Assembly (NCBI GenBank): GCA_001689405.1
Contig: LUJO01000020.1
Location: 16,868 to 80,867, forward strand
Source of the DNA: Candidatus Homeothermus arabinoxylanisolvens
GTDB lineage: Bacteria > Bacteroidota > Bacteroidia > Bacteroidales > Muribaculaceae
Reading direction: 5' to 3'
DNA: 64,000 bases
The notes beneath the pieces are model-generated. The model did not search any database. It saw only the letters and a program-made list of their open reading frames with translations, and had not been told where the DNA came from. This document shows, piece by piece, positions 8,550 through 17,664 of the stretch. Position 1 is the first letter of the stretch. Every line of letters starts with the position of its first letter. The position numbers and the translations under genes were made by a program.

Positions 8550-9341
8550 TCAACGGCAGTGTATGTCGCCTGAACTGTTCTTTCTTATGTCTCTGTTGCC
8601 GGTGGCATAGCACGATATGTCGCCTGACGATAGGGTAGAGGCTTTGACATTGACAGCTTTAAGATTGCGGGCTTCTATGTCGCCGCTGCTTTTTGTTGTC
8701 AATTCGGCTACATCGCAAGTCCCCGAAATTTTTATATCGCCCGAGCTGGCTGTCGATGCGGTTACTGTTTTTGCCGATACGTTCTTTAGCTCAATGTCGC
8801 CCGAGCTTCCTGTCATTGCGTCAATTGCCACGCATTTTACCGACGCCACCTCTATGTCTCCGGAGCTGCCGGTCTTTGCGTTCAGTGTGTTGCAGATTAT
8901 GTCGCCGGCTTCGATGTCACCGCTGCTTCCGGTGCGCAGTATGACTTCACCCTTTGCGTTGAGCGTTGTTACTATGTCAATATCGCCTGAGCTTTGGGTG
9001 TTGAACTGAGTGACCGACGGTGCCGATACTCTGACCTCGGTCTTGTTGTTGCCCCGTATATAGATTTTTGAACCTGATTTGTAGCCTACCGTAAGTGTGT
9101 TGCCTGACACCCGCACGTCAACATAATCAATGATATTGTCGGGCGCGTAAATCTCGATTTTGGTGACAGGCGACTGTGAGTACTTCACGTTAACCGACGA
9201 TGTCGTGGCTATGGCAGAAAATTGTTCGGTCTTCACCGGTTTAGTGACATAATTTTTACTTGCAGTGATAGTTTTGCCGGAGGCGCTGACCGATATCATC
9301 AGGGCCGCGCCGCAGATTAAAGTTGATAAGAAGTTGTTCAT
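8550..9341 (-). CDS. Secreted GIN-domain (DUF2807) protein with eight SSGDI repeats
   Basis: A 263-residue protein with a signal peptide (about 1-22, ending SASG). The N-terminal part (FSAIATTSSVNVKYSQS, DNIIDYVDVRV, LTVGYKSG) matches the head GIN domain family, whose function is poorly known. From about residue 115 a motif SSGDI recurs eight times at intervals of roughly 18-21 residues, as expected of a regular right-handed beta-helix rung. It probably acts in the periplasm or at the cell surface. A near-consensus -7 sequence (TATCTTCG) lies upstream. Confidence 0.85.
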   Translation of the reverse strand: MNNFLSTLICGAALMISVSASGKTITASKNYVTKPVKTEQFSAIATTSSVNVKYSQSPVTKIEIYAPDNIIDYVDVRVSGNTLTVGYKSGSKIYIRGNNKTEVRVSAPSVTQFNTQSSGDIDIVTTLNAKGEVILRTGSSGDIEAGDIICNTLNAKTGSSGDIEVASVKCVAIDAMTGSSGDIELKNVSAKTVTASTASSGDIKISGTCDVAELTTKSSGDIEARNLKAVNVKASTLSSGDISCYATGNRDIRKNSSGDIHCR

Positions 9342-9449
9342 AATTATTGAGTTTTGTTATTTGATGCATTGACCGGATGAAAAGTTGCACCGAAGATAAA
9401 AAAAATTCATTATCTTGATATTTAACATACCGATTAATGAATAATAATA

Positions 9450-9457
9450 TAACTTTG
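9450..9457 (+). promoter_or_regulatory. -7 box of the glycosyltransferase pair
   Basis: TAACTTTG is an exact match. It lies inside the longest possible reading frame (ATG at 9437), which argues that translation starts downstream at 9467 or 9473. Confidence 0.6.
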
Positions 9458-9466
9458 TCCCATATT

Positions 9467-10459
9467 ATGACAATGCGTCCTGAAATATCGGTCATCGTGC
9501 CTTTATATAATGTAGGCCTTTATGTCGGAGAGTGCTTGGAGTCTATCCGATGTCAGACATTTGCCGATTTCGGAGTGCTGCTTATTGATGACGGCTCTGA
9601 TGACGGCACATTAGATATATGTCGCGGCATCGAGTCAGCAGACCGTCGTTTCCGGGTATTTCATAATGACCGTAATTGCGGACAGTCTGTTGCCCGCAAC
9701 ATCGGACTTGACGAGGCTGTCGGAAAATATATAACTTTTATTGACGGCGATGATCGGGTGCATCCGAAATATCTTGAGAATCTTATAACCATAATAAAAG
9801 AGTCCGGAGCCGATATCGCTTCGGTCGGTTATACTACGGGCCGTCTATTCAAAAAACACCGGCGGGTGCGTAAAGTCTGTGAGTATGTGTCGATGAGCCG
9901 TCGTGAAGCTCTGCGAGCCATGTTGTACAGACGCCGATTTGATTCAAACGTGTGGGGCAAGTTGTTTCGACGTGACATATTCGATAACATGCGCTTCAGT
10001 GAAGGCATGATATATGAGGATCTTGATCTTATGGCCCGTATGCTTATGACCGGAAAACATATGGAGAGTGTTGCCGTCATTAATGACAAACTGTATTTTT
10101 ACAGGCGCAGGCAGGGGAGTACTCTGTCGGTTTTCAACGCTCGTCGGCTGGATGTGCTCGGTATTACGGCACGTGTATGCATGGATATGCCTGCTGTGTT
10201 TCCTGACCTAATAGCCGCTGCCGATAACCGCCGTTTTGGTGCGAACTACAATATGCTTCTATTGATGGCGCGCCATAATGCGGCAGAATATAAGAATGAG
10301 ATTGTAAATTGCAGCGATGTCATCAAACGCCTTCGCTCAAAGGTGATGCGTGATTCTAATTCGCGGTTTAAAAACAGGGCGGGCGCTCTGTTGTCATATG
10401 TGGTGTTAAGGTTTGTCGGATGTATTGTTTCCGTTAAGGTCTTGTTGAGTAAGTCATGA
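9467..10459 (+). CDS. Glycosyltransferase family 2
   Basis: About 330 residues from the ATG at 9467. A longer start at 9437 would include the promoter. The GT-A core is clear: EISVIVPLYNVGLYV, VLLIDDGSDDGT, and the metal-binding FIDGDDRVHP. The C-terminal part has WGKLFRRD, as in GT2 enzymes that build exopolysaccharide or LPS glycans. The donor and acceptor sugars cannot be told. Its stop overlaps the next ATG (ATGA). Confidence 0.9.
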   Translation: MTMRPEISVIVPLYNVGLYVGECLESIRCQTFADFGVLLIDDGSDDGTLDICRGIESADRRFRVFHNDRNCGQSVARNIGLDEAVGKYITFIDGDDRVHPKYLENLITIIKESGADIASVGYTTGRLFKKHRRVRKVCEYVSMSRREALRAMLYRRRFDSNVWGKLFRRDIFDNMRFSEGMIYEDLDLMARMLMTGKHMESVAVINDKLYFYRRRQGSTLSVFNARRLDVLGITARVCMDMPAVFPDLIAAADNRRFGANYNMLLLMARHNAAEYKNEIVNCSDVIKRLRSKVMRDSNSRFKNRAGALLSYVVLRFVGCIVSVKVLLSKS

Positions 10460-11277
10460 TACAGACTGCCGTAAATGTTTCGATTGTGACTTATCGCACG
10501 GCTCCCGAAGAGCTGGAACGTTGTCTTTCGTGCCTTACATCCAAGTATATACGGTATGTCTATGTTATTGACAACGGACGTGATGATGCTATATCTGAAG
10601 TATGTGTACGTCACGGTTGTCGATATATACCGAATGAAAATGTCGGTTATGGTGCCGCTCATAATATAGCGATGCGAAGGTCCATGGAAGGCGAGGCCGA
10701 TTTTCATCTTGTACTTAATTCAGATGTGTACTTCGCATATTCGGCAATTGACAGTATCGTGGAGTACATGTCGGCGTATACCCGGGTAGGTATGGTACAA
10801 CCCCGTATTTTATCACCCGACGGTACATTGCAATACAGTGTGAGGCGTTTGCCCTCCCCGCAGGATCTTTTCTGCCGGCGTTTTTTACCGCATATGTTTT
10901 TCAGCCGACGCGATGACCGCTATCTCCTGAAGCATCTGGATCATAATAAAGCTTTTAATGTGCCTTATCATCAGGGCAGTTTTATGATGATAAGCCGTAA
11001 TGCTTTGTTGAAATCGGGACTTTTCGACGAGCGTTTTTTTATGTATCCCGAGGACATTGATTTAACCCGGAGGGTGCATCGCCACATGCTTACCATGTAT
11101 TATCCCGAAGTCGAGGTCATACATTGCCATCGTGCGGAGTCTTACAGGAGTATGCGCATGACATGGATCCACATCGTGAATATGATAAAGTATTTCAACA
11201 AATGGGGCTGGTGGAATGATGAGGAACGCCGGCGTTTCAATGCTATGCTTGATATTGATAACTCGTTGATAAATTAA
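10456..11277 (+). CDS. Glycosyltransferase family 2, rhamnosyltransferase-like
   Basis: A 273-residue protein translationally coupled to the preceding GT2 by an ATGA overlap. Visible motifs are VSIVTYRTAPEEL, YVIDNGRDD, PNENVGYGAAHN, and LVLNSDVYF (DXD-type). Near the end, FDERFFMYPEDIDLTRRVHR is the typical acceptor-side motif of WbbL/rhamnosyltransferase-like GT2 proteins. It probably acts with its partner on a surface glycan. The substrate is inferred only at family level. Confidence 0.88.
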   Translation: MIQTAVNVSIVTYRTAPEELERCLSCLTSKYIRYVYVIDNGRDDAISEVCVRHGCRYIPNENVGYGAAHNIAMRRSMEGEADFHLVLNSDVYFAYSAIDSIVEYMSAYTRVGMVQPRILSPDGTLQYSVRRLPSPQDLFCRRFLPHMFFSRRDDRYLLKHLDHNKAFNVPYHQGSFMMISRNALLKSGLFDERFFMYPEDIDLTRRVHRHMLTMYYPEVEVIHCHRAESYRSMRMTWIHIVNMIKYFNKWGWWNDEERRRFNAMLDIDNSLIN

Positions 11278-11312
11278 TGTTGCATAGCGTGCATATGCCA
11301 TAAAACAATAGT

Positions 11313-11320
11313 AATTTTGC
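11313..11320 (+). promoter_or_regulatory. -7 box of mutL
   Basis: TAATTTTG, 25 nt before the mutL ATG. Confidence 0.55.
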
Positions 11321-11345
11321 ATAAAATACACAACAGTAAACATAT

Positions 11346-13208
11346 ATGAGCGATGTCATAAAATTATTGCCGGATTCGGTAGCCAACCAGATTGCTGCCG
11401 GAGAGGTGATACAGCGTCCGGCCGCGGTGATAAAGGAATTGGTCGAAAATGCCGTGGATGCCGGAGCGTCGATAATCAAAATATATATAAAGGATGCCGG
11501 CCGCACATTGATTCAAGTGGTCGATAACGGTTGCGGCATGTCGCCTACCGATGCGCGTATGGCGTTTGAGCGGCATTCTACATCCAAGATAACGGAAGCC
11601 GCTGACCTTTTTGCCCTTCATACTATGGGCTTTCGCGGCGAGGCTTTGGCTTCGATATGTGCCGTGTCGAAGGTCGAGCTTCGTACTATGCGTAAAGACG
11701 ATGCTATGGGTACATGCATAGTCATCGAGGGTTCAAAAGTATTGAGTCAGGAGCCGGACAGCTGTGTGCAGGGGTGTAATTTCATGGTCAAGAATCTGTT
11801 TTACAACGTACCGGCACGCCGCAGATTTCTGAAAAGCGACCAAGTGGAGATGAACCATATATTGCGCGAGTTTGAACGCATGGCTCTTGTGAATCCACAC
11901 ATAGAGTTTGAGCTGACCAACAACGGAACGATATTGCATAAACTTCTCGGCAGTTCATTTAAGCAGCGCATAGTTGACTTGTTTGGCAAGGCTATGGACA
12001 GGCAGCTGGTGCCTGTCGAGACCGATACGTCGCTCGTAAGGATACAGGGATTTGTCAGCAGACCGGAGAATGCCCGTAAACGCGGCGCCTTGCAGTATCT
12101 TACTGTAAACGGTCGCAATATGCGTCATCCTTATTTCCATAAGGCTGTGCTTCATTGTTATGAGCAGCTTATACCTGCTGACGAACAGCCGAGCTATTTC
12201 CTTAACTTTACAGTCGACCCCGAGTCGATAGATGTAAATATACATCCTACTAAAAATGAGATAAAGTTTGAGGACGAGCAGCCTATATGGAAAATCCTCG
12301 TGGCTGCCATAAAGGAGGGGCTTAGCAAGTTCAATGTCATGCCCTCCATCGAGTTTGATATGGAGAATGCTCCCGACATACCGGCTTTCAATCCTGACGC
12401 ACATGCATCACACGGCCTTGATCTTGACACATCCTACAATCCGTTTGACACTGCTTCATCGCGTCGGAAAGAGTCGCCCTCTTCCCGGTCGGTAAATACC
12501 GATTGGGAAAAACTGTATGAAGACTTTGCCAGAAACCGTGACGAGTCCTATGCCGGAATAAGCGAGAGCGCCATTGACGCATTTCCGACGGAGGAATTGC
12601 CTGAAGATATGCCGGAACCTGATTTCTCGGGCGATTTTGACAATTCATTGCCGGGAAGCATGCAGCTTAAAGGCCGTTATATCCTTGCCCCGTCAAAAAA
12701 CGGGCTTATGGTCGTGGACCAGCATCGTGCTCATGTAAGAATACTTTATGACCGGTATCTTGATCTCGCCCGTCTTGACGCCATAGCCACTCAGCGTATC
12801 ATATTTCCCGAGGTTGTGGAGCTGTCGCCTTCGCAGAGCTCGGTTATGGAGAGTATTTCCGATGAACTCGCATCTCTCGGCTTTGATGTGGCCTTCCTCG
12901 GAGGCACGAGCTGGTCTGTCAACGGATTGCCGTCGGTCCTTGACAGCGTGAATCCCCATGAGCTGTTGTTGTCAATGGTCGATTGTGTTACCGAGACCGG
13001 TGAAGAGCTTGGCGAGAGTCTGCGCAACCGCATTGCGCTGTCAATGGCCCGTGCAGCGGCCATAAAGCCCGGAGCTCCTCTTACCGATGCCGAGATGGAG
13101 CATCTGCTTAGCGACCTGTTCAAGTTGTCTACGCCGGGGTATACTCCTGACGGCAAGACGGTGATGAGTGTAATAGCGTTTGACGACATAGTACGTCTAT
13201 TTGCATAG
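11346..13208 (+). CDS. mutL: DNA mismatch repair protein MutL
   Basis: A 620-residue protein. The GHKL ATPase is intact: IAAGEVIQRPAAVIKELVENAVDAG, DNGCGM, RHSTSKI, and GFRGEALASI. The linker is acidic and variable (about 330-430). In the C-terminal dimerisation domain, the stretch equivalent to the endonuclease motif DQHA-x2-E-x4-E reads DQHRAHVRILYD from Asp458, without the usual acidic residues. The family couples MutS recognition to strand removal. Linkage to the surA/ostA cluster is usual in Bacteroidales, although here accessory genes lie between. Confidence 0.95.
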   Translation: MSDVIKLLPDSVANQIAAGEVIQRPAAVIKELVENAVDAGASIIKIYIKDAGRTLIQVVDNGCGMSPTDARMAFERHSTSKITEAADLFALHTMGFRGEALASICAVSKVELRTMRKDDAMGTCIVIEGSKVLSQEPDSCVQGCNFMVKNLFYNVPARRRFLKSDQVEMNHILREFERMALVNPHIEFELTNNGTILHKLLGSSFKQRIVDLFGKAMDRQLVPVETDTSLVRIQGFVSRPENARKRGALQYLTVNGRNMRHPYFHKAVLHCYEQLIPADEQPSYFLNFTVDPESIDVNIHPTKNEIKFEDEQPIWKILVAAIKEGLSKFNVMPSIEFDMENAPDIPAFNPDAHASHGLDLDTSYNPFDTASSRRKESPSSRSVNTDWEKLYEDFARNRDESYAGISESAIDAFPTEELPEDMPEPDFSGDFDNSLPGSMQLKGRYILAPSKNGLMVVDQHRAHVRILYDRYLDLARLDAIATQRIIFPEVVELSPSQSSVMESISDELASLGFDVAFLGGTSWSVNGLPSVLDSVNPHELLLSMVDCVTETGEELGESLRNRIALSMARAAAIKPGAPLTDAEMEHLLSDLFKLSTPGYTPDGKTVMSVIAFDDIVRLFA

Positions 13209-13231
13209 CTTCTTGACATTTATTACCTTTG
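13200..13231 (+). promoter_or_regulatory. Promoter of the barrel gene (TTTG -33, TACCTTTG -7)
   Basis: TTTG at 13200-13203 and TACCTTTG at 13224-13231 are separated by 20 nt, the usual Bacteroidota spacing. The -33 box lies in the last codons of mutL. Confidence 0.65.
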
Positions 13232-13252
13232 TAGGAAAATAATATAAAGACA

Positions 13253-13879
13253 ATGAGAAAGTATATCCTCAGCCTCGCTGTTGTGGCAGCCATTATAAGT
13301 GCGGTAAGCGCTTCGGCGCAGTTTCGTTACGGACCCATGCTGGGTCTGGACATAACGACCATGAAGTTCAATCAGAAACTCTTCACGGTAGACAACAGTG
13401 TTGGTTTTTCGGCCGGTATTGCTACCGAACTTATGTTTCCCGGTATCGGGTTCGGCGTTGACGCAGGCTTATTTTACCAGCAGCGCGGTGCCACTCTCCA
13501 TCTTGGCGAGCGTGAGATATGGGCTTCGCAGGGCTACGGTAAGGAACGTTGCTATCTGCACTATATAGAGGTGCCTGTTAACTTGCGGTTTAAGTGGACA
13601 CGCATGAACGGGCTGGAAGATTATGTGGCTCCCTTTGTGTTCGGCGGACCTACATTCTCGATATTGGCGGCACGCAGCGATATAAAGGCTTTGAAATATC
13701 CTTTCGGTGACGTTGGTCTTACCGCCGGCTTCGGTCTTGAGATATGCCGCGACTGGCAGGTATCGGGCAGTTATACATGGGGCCTTATGACTGCTGCAAG
13801 TACAAGGCTACTCGATGATTTCGACGCTAAAAACCGCACATGGAACGTGCGCGTGGTCTACTTCTTTAAATCCCGGTAA
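13253..13879 (+). CDS. Outer-membrane beta-barrel protein (PorT-like family)
   Basis: A 208-residue protein with a signal peptide ending SASAQ (about residue 22). The rest alternates as an eight-stranded barrel would, with FGVDAGLFYQQRG, YIEVPVNLRFKW and the C-terminal RVVYFFKSR, typical of the OMP_b-brl_2/PorT-like group. Specific function is unknown. Its 3' end overlaps the opposite-strand HsdR_N-like gene by 22 nt. Confidence 0.85.
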   Translation: MRKYILSLAVVAAIISAVSASAQFRYGPMLGLDITTMKFNQKLFTVDNSVGFSAGIATELMFPGIGFGVDAGLFYQQRGATLHLGEREIWASQGYGKERCYLHYIEVPVNLRFKWTRMNGLEDYVAPFVFGGPTFSILAARSDIKALKYPFGDVGLTAGFGLEICRDWQVSGSYTWGLMTAASTRLLDDFDAKNRTWNVRVVYFFKSR

Positions 13880-14310
13880 AAGGGTATCTCCTTAAGAAAG
13901 CGGTATGAGTGATTGCTGTAGTCTATTTCACAGCAATAATGGGTCATGCCGTTTGACACGATAAGGTAGGGCGCGTTAAGCACCATGCTGTAACGTACTA
14001 TCTGGTCAAATGTCTTTTGACTTAAAGATACCGTAGGCGCTTTGTATTCCATTATGGCTACCGCTTCGCCTCTTGTATTGAACAGCACACTGTCGCATCG
14101 GCGTTGAGTGCCGTTTAATGTAAGTCCCACTTCATTGCCCATAAGCGATGGCGGGAACCCCCGGTCGTTTATCAGAAATTCTATAAAATGTTGTCTTACC
14201 CATTCTTCGGGAGTAAGGGCGACGTATTTGTTGCGCAGACGGTCAAATATCTTGATTCCGGAGGCCTCACGTTTCAGGGCCACTTCATAGTGCGGTAGGT
14301 TCAATTGCAT
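13858..14310 (-). CDS. Type I restriction enzyme R N-terminal domain (HsdR_N) protein
   Basis: A stand-alone 150-residue protein. The core contains an Asp in RRCDSVLFNTRGEAV, then IMEYKAP (ExK), and a Gln/Arg helix (QIVRYSMVLNAPYLIVSNG). This is the PD-(D/E)XK fold of the HSDR_N_2 family. It lacks helicase, methylase and specificity partners, so it is not a complete restriction system. As in other Bacteroidales it lies divergently next to holA, so it is probably a core gene of unknown role. The coding end overlaps the convergent barrel gene. Confidence 0.88.
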   Translation of the reverse strand: MQLNLPHYEVALKREASGIKIFDRLRNKYVALTPEEWVRQHFIEFLINDRGFPPSLMGNEVGLTLNGTQRRCDSVLFNTRGEAVAIMEYKAPTVSLSQKTFDQIVRYSMVLNAPYLIVSNGMTHYCCEIDYSNHSYRFLKEIPFYRDLKK

Positions 14311-14315
14311 GTATC

Positions 14316-14323
14316 TATATTTG
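14316..14323 (+). promoter_or_regulatory. Possible -7 box of holA
   Basis: TATATTTG matches TAnnTTTG, 56 nt before the holA ATG. No clear -33 element is seen. Confidence 0.35.
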
Positions 14324-14379
14324 CGTTGCGTTGAAAATTTCCGTAAATTTACGAAAAATCTCTATAACATTAATGTGTC

Positions 14380-15417
14380 ATGGCACAATCGGCAACGACT
14401 TCCGACTTTGATTCAATTGTATTGCAAATTAATTCGCGCAATACCGCTCCGGTGTATCTGCTGCACGGTGAGGAAGGGTATTATATAGATGAGTTGCTGA
14501 AGCGTTTTGAGGCCATGGTGCCGGAGGCCGACAGGGACTTCAATCTATATACATTCTATGCGCCCGAAACGACTCCCGATACTATTATGGACGCATGCCG
14601 CCGATATCCGATGATGTCTGACCGGCAGGTCGTTCTTGTTAAGGAGGCACAGGCTGTGCCAGCGGCGCAGCTTAATCGTCTGCATCTGTATGTGTCGTCG
14701 AGTACATCATCGACAGTTCTTGTCATCGCATGTCGCGGAGAAAAATGCAAAGCCAAAGACCTGCTTAAACAGATTGCGGCCAACAAAGGAGTCGTGTTTG
14801 ACTCCGTACCGCTGAAAGAATCGGCTGTAGCCCCTACAATAAGCAAGTATATAAAATCCAAGGGCCTTAATATAGAGCAAAAAGGGCTTGCCATGCTTCG
14901 CGATTACGTCGGTACCGATTTGTCAAGGATATATAATGAGGTCGACAAACTTGCTGTAGCGCTTTCGGCAGGGGCTACGATAACTCCCGAGGTGATTGAA
15001 AAACATATAGGCGTCAGCAAAGATTACAATAACTTTGAGCTGGTCAATGCATTGGCTGTAAAAGATGCCAAACGCGCGTTCACAATCGTGAATCATTTTC
15101 GCCGCGACCCCAAGAAAAATCCTGTAATGGTGACTATTCCAACGATATGGAATTTTTTTTCCAATCTTCTCGTCATGCTTTACAGCGCCGACAAGAGCGA
15201 TGCCGGACTGTGTGCGGCCATAGGGCGCAAAGGATCGTGGCTCCCCTCGGACTATAAGGAGGGACTGCGTAATTACAATGCATGGAAGCTCATAGAAATC
15301 ATACATGCCATACGTGAGGCCGATTGCCGCAGCAAAGGAGTGAAGTCGCGCATGGATCCGTATGACATACTCCACGACCTTATATTCCGCATACTCACGG
15401 CGCAAGGACGTCTGTAA
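14380..15417 (+). CDS. holA: DNA polymerase III subunit delta
   Basis: A 345-residue protein of normal HolA length. The N-terminal AAA+-like domain shows PVYLLHGEEGYYIDELL, and further on RQVVLVKEAQ and SSTVLVIACRGEKCKAK. The middle part has the typical GTDLSRIYNEVDKLA, followed by the helical collar domain. HolA opens the sliding clamp within the clamp loader. Confidence 0.95.
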   Translation: MAQSATTSDFDSIVLQINSRNTAPVYLLHGEEGYYIDELLKRFEAMVPEADRDFNLYTFYAPETTPDTIMDACRRYPMMSDRQVVLVKEAQAVPAAQLNRLHLYVSSSTSSTVLVIACRGEKCKAKDLLKQIAANKGVVFDSVPLKESAVAPTISKYIKSKGLNIEQKGLAMLRDYVGTDLSRIYNEVDKLAVALSAGATITPEVIEKHIGVSKDYNNFELVNALAVKDAKRAFTIVNHFRRDPKKNPVMVTIPTIWNFFSNLLVMLYSADKSDAGLCAAIGRKGSWLPSDYKEGLRNYNAWKLIEIIHAIREADCRSKGVKSRMDPYDILHDLIFRILTAQGRL

Positions 15418-15441
15418 GTGAAAGTTTGTGCAGGTCGCATT

Positions 15442-17529
15442 TTATAACCGTTTTAGCTCTGCTTCCGAGGCCGAGGAGCCTTTGTATTTGCTTTTGTGCG
15501 GCCGGAAGTTATAAATTATATTGAGTGAGATGCCTCGGTTATCGTAGTTTTGTCGCTTGTTGACCGATACTCCATATGTATTCATAGTCCAGTCATTGTT
15601 GGCTGTATTGAATATGTCGGTAGCTGAAAGTTTGACAATCAAAGACTTGTCCAGAAGTGTCTTACCCACCGACATATCCATTGTGAACCATGTTGTGGCG
15701 AAACGGTTGGTGTGCATATCACCTTTTGTCCGGCCGTTCATGTTGGCTGTTATAAGCCATCCTTTGGGTAATGAGAATGTATTGTCGAAATAGTAGGAGA
15801 ACATAGGCTTGTTGTAGCGGTTGTGGTCGAGCGTGAGCCATTGGCGATATATGCCGGCCGTGATATTGGGTGTCCACCTGTCCACAGGTCTGCTCCATAC
15901 AAGGTAGATATTCAATGCTGTCACATCAATATTTACAGGATGCATAAGCAGTTGCAGGCTCTCAGCCTGATATAGTTCCTTGACGTAGGCATATGTGTCA
16001 AGACTGCGGGTGAGGTCGGCCTGAAGCATAAAGCCGTTCCACATTCCGAATAATTGCAGGTCGTGCATCTTTTCGTCACGCAGAGCGGGATTGCCTCCCT
16101 CGATTTCATGTCGGCCTACATAACTCAGCGAACCGGTCAACCGGGAATACGGAGGTTTTATGGTTGCCATTTTATAACTGAGGCTGATCAGAGCGTCTTC
16201 ATTGAAGGTATAGCCAAGTGATATGTCAGGTGTAAGCATATGGTCGCGACGGCTTATCTCCTTATCTCGCTTGCCGTCGAGCTTGAAGTCATAGTCGACA
16301 TACTCATATCTTGCCCCTGCGGAAATGCTGAATTTGCCCGACATACGCGACCATGATGCGAACAGTGCGGCAGATGTCTGTCTGGCATCGGTCAGGGAGG
16401 AGGGTATGTATTCGCCGACTTGGGCGTTCAGCATCCGGTAGTCAAGTGATGTGCGTGTATGACTGTTTTGTGTTCCGAAGGTGAACTCCCCGTTCCATAG
16501 CGGAAAGTTCATGTATAATTTACCTGCCCATAATGTCGATTTGCTTTCATCGTTTGAGCTGATATCATAATTATCTGATTGCGGATATGAAGTGATTACG
16601 CTGTTATTGTTTTTTGACTGCCGGTAGTCGCCGTCGAAATGAAGCAGGTATTTGTCAGCGAAAATATTTTCGTAATAGACTGATGCCAGATGGCTGTACG
16701 CGTGCATGCCTTTGTCAATAAGGCGGTTTATGGAGGGGCTGTTGTCAAGCCATTCCGAGCCGTTATTGGCGAAATCGCCTTTTTCGGGGTTAAAGCGATA
16801 ATACGCACCAATCGACTGCGCTCCTTTTGAATAATTGAAGCCGCACTTGACTATGCCTGCTGTAGTGTGATAGGTATTGTGCTGGGTGCTGCCCACAATC
16901 GTCTCTTTGCCGTCATATACAAGCGTGTTTGTGGTGGACCCTTTGATAAGAGAGTTATTATGATTGATAGTGCCGTTGATGAAGAGTTCCCAGTTGCTGC
17001 TTCTGTAGCTCACTCCGAGATCATCCGTCAACGACAGTCGGCGGCGTTGTTGTAGCGTAAAACGGTCGGTAAGCGACAGCCCTTGCACGAAATTACGTTT
17101 AGTGGTGATTTTCAGTACGGCTTCGGTTGTGCTTTTATAGCTTGCACCCGGAGCCATAAGCAGTTCGACTTTCTTTAGATTTGATGAAAGAATCTGTTGT
17201 AATTCCCGCTCATCGCGCATAGGGCGCCCGTCGATATATATTTCGACATCGTTTTTGCCAATTACGTTTACAGAGTTGTCCTGTACCTTTATCATGGGCA
17301 ATTGCGCCAGAACATCGAGCGCACTGCCGAGCCCGGCAAGATTTGTGCCCGGAATTGTTGATACGAGTGTGGAGCCGACGACTCTGGTGGCCGGTTGCTT
17401 TGCCGTTATCACTACCTCCTGCAATTCGCGTGTCAGGCTGTCTGATACTTCATAATTCCGTGCATTACCCGATATGACGGAAATAAGTCCGATTACGATT
17501 GTGAAAATTACTTTTGTCCTCATTGTCAT
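15442..17529 (-). CDS. Large outer-membrane beta-barrel protein (TonB-receptor-like, OMP_b-brl_3)
   Basis: About 695 residues from the ATG at 17527-17529. A longer frame from 17553 runs across the promoter, so it is rejected. A signal peptide (ends GNARN) is followed by a short region with LQEVVITAKQPATRV, then a plug-like part with VEIYIDGRPM and LKKVELLMAPGASY. The remainder is a large barrel ending RGISLNIIYNFRP. The usual N-terminal carboxypeptidase-regulatory-like domain is absent. No SusD partner is present, so the transported substrate, if any, is unknown. Confidence 0.87.
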   Translation of the reverse strand: MTMRTKVIFTIVIGLISVISGNARNYEVSDSLTRELQEVVITAKQPATRVVGSTLVSTIPGTNLAGLGSALDVLAQLPMIKVQDNSVNVIGKNDVEIYIDGRPMRDERELQQILSSNLKKVELLMAPGASYKSTTEAVLKITTKRNFVQGLSLTDRFTLQQRRRLSLTDDLGVSYRSSNWELFINGTINHNNSLIKGSTTNTLVYDGKETIVGSTQHNTYHTTAGIVKCGFNYSKGAQSIGAYYRFNPEKGDFANNGSEWLDNSPSINRLIDKGMHAYSHLASVYYENIFADKYLLHFDGDYRQSKNNNSVITSYPQSDNYDISSNDESKSTLWAGKLYMNFPLWNGEFTFGTQNSHTRTSLDYRMLNAQVGEYIPSSLTDARQTSAALFASWSRMSGKFSISAGARYEYVDYDFKLDGKRDKEISRRDHMLTPDISLGYTFNEDALISLSYKMATIKPPYSRLTGSLSYVGRHEIEGGNPALRDEKMHDLQLFGMWNGFMLQADLTRSLDTYAYVKELYQAESLQLLMHPVNIDVTALNIYLVWSRPVDRWTPNITAGIYRQWLTLDHNRYNKPMFSYYFDNTFSLPKGWLITANMNGRTKGDMHTNRFATTWFTMDMSVGKTLLDKSLIVKLSATDIFNTANNDWTMNTYGVSVNKRQNYDNRGISLNIIYNFRPHKSKYKGSSASEAELKRL

Positions 17530-17540
17530 TCTGTTTGAGG

Positions 17541-17548
17541 CAAAGTTA
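17541..17548 (-). promoter_or_regulatory. -7 box of the large barrel gene
   Basis: On the minus strand it reads TAACTTTG, 11 nt before the ATG at 17529. It decides the start codon. Confidence 0.6.
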
Positions 17549-17664
17549 CTCACATATAAGGTGCCATGCCAAAATTATAATCTGACATGTGCGGCTGTAT
17601 TCCGCTGGTTTGCAGCGGTATACGCCGCTCGATTTATGAAAAGTCTGACCTGATGAAGTTGGTG

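Noticed and set aside
13858..14310. Type I restriction-modification system
   Set aside because: Only the R-subunit N-terminal domain is present; no helicase, methylase or specificity gene is adjacent.
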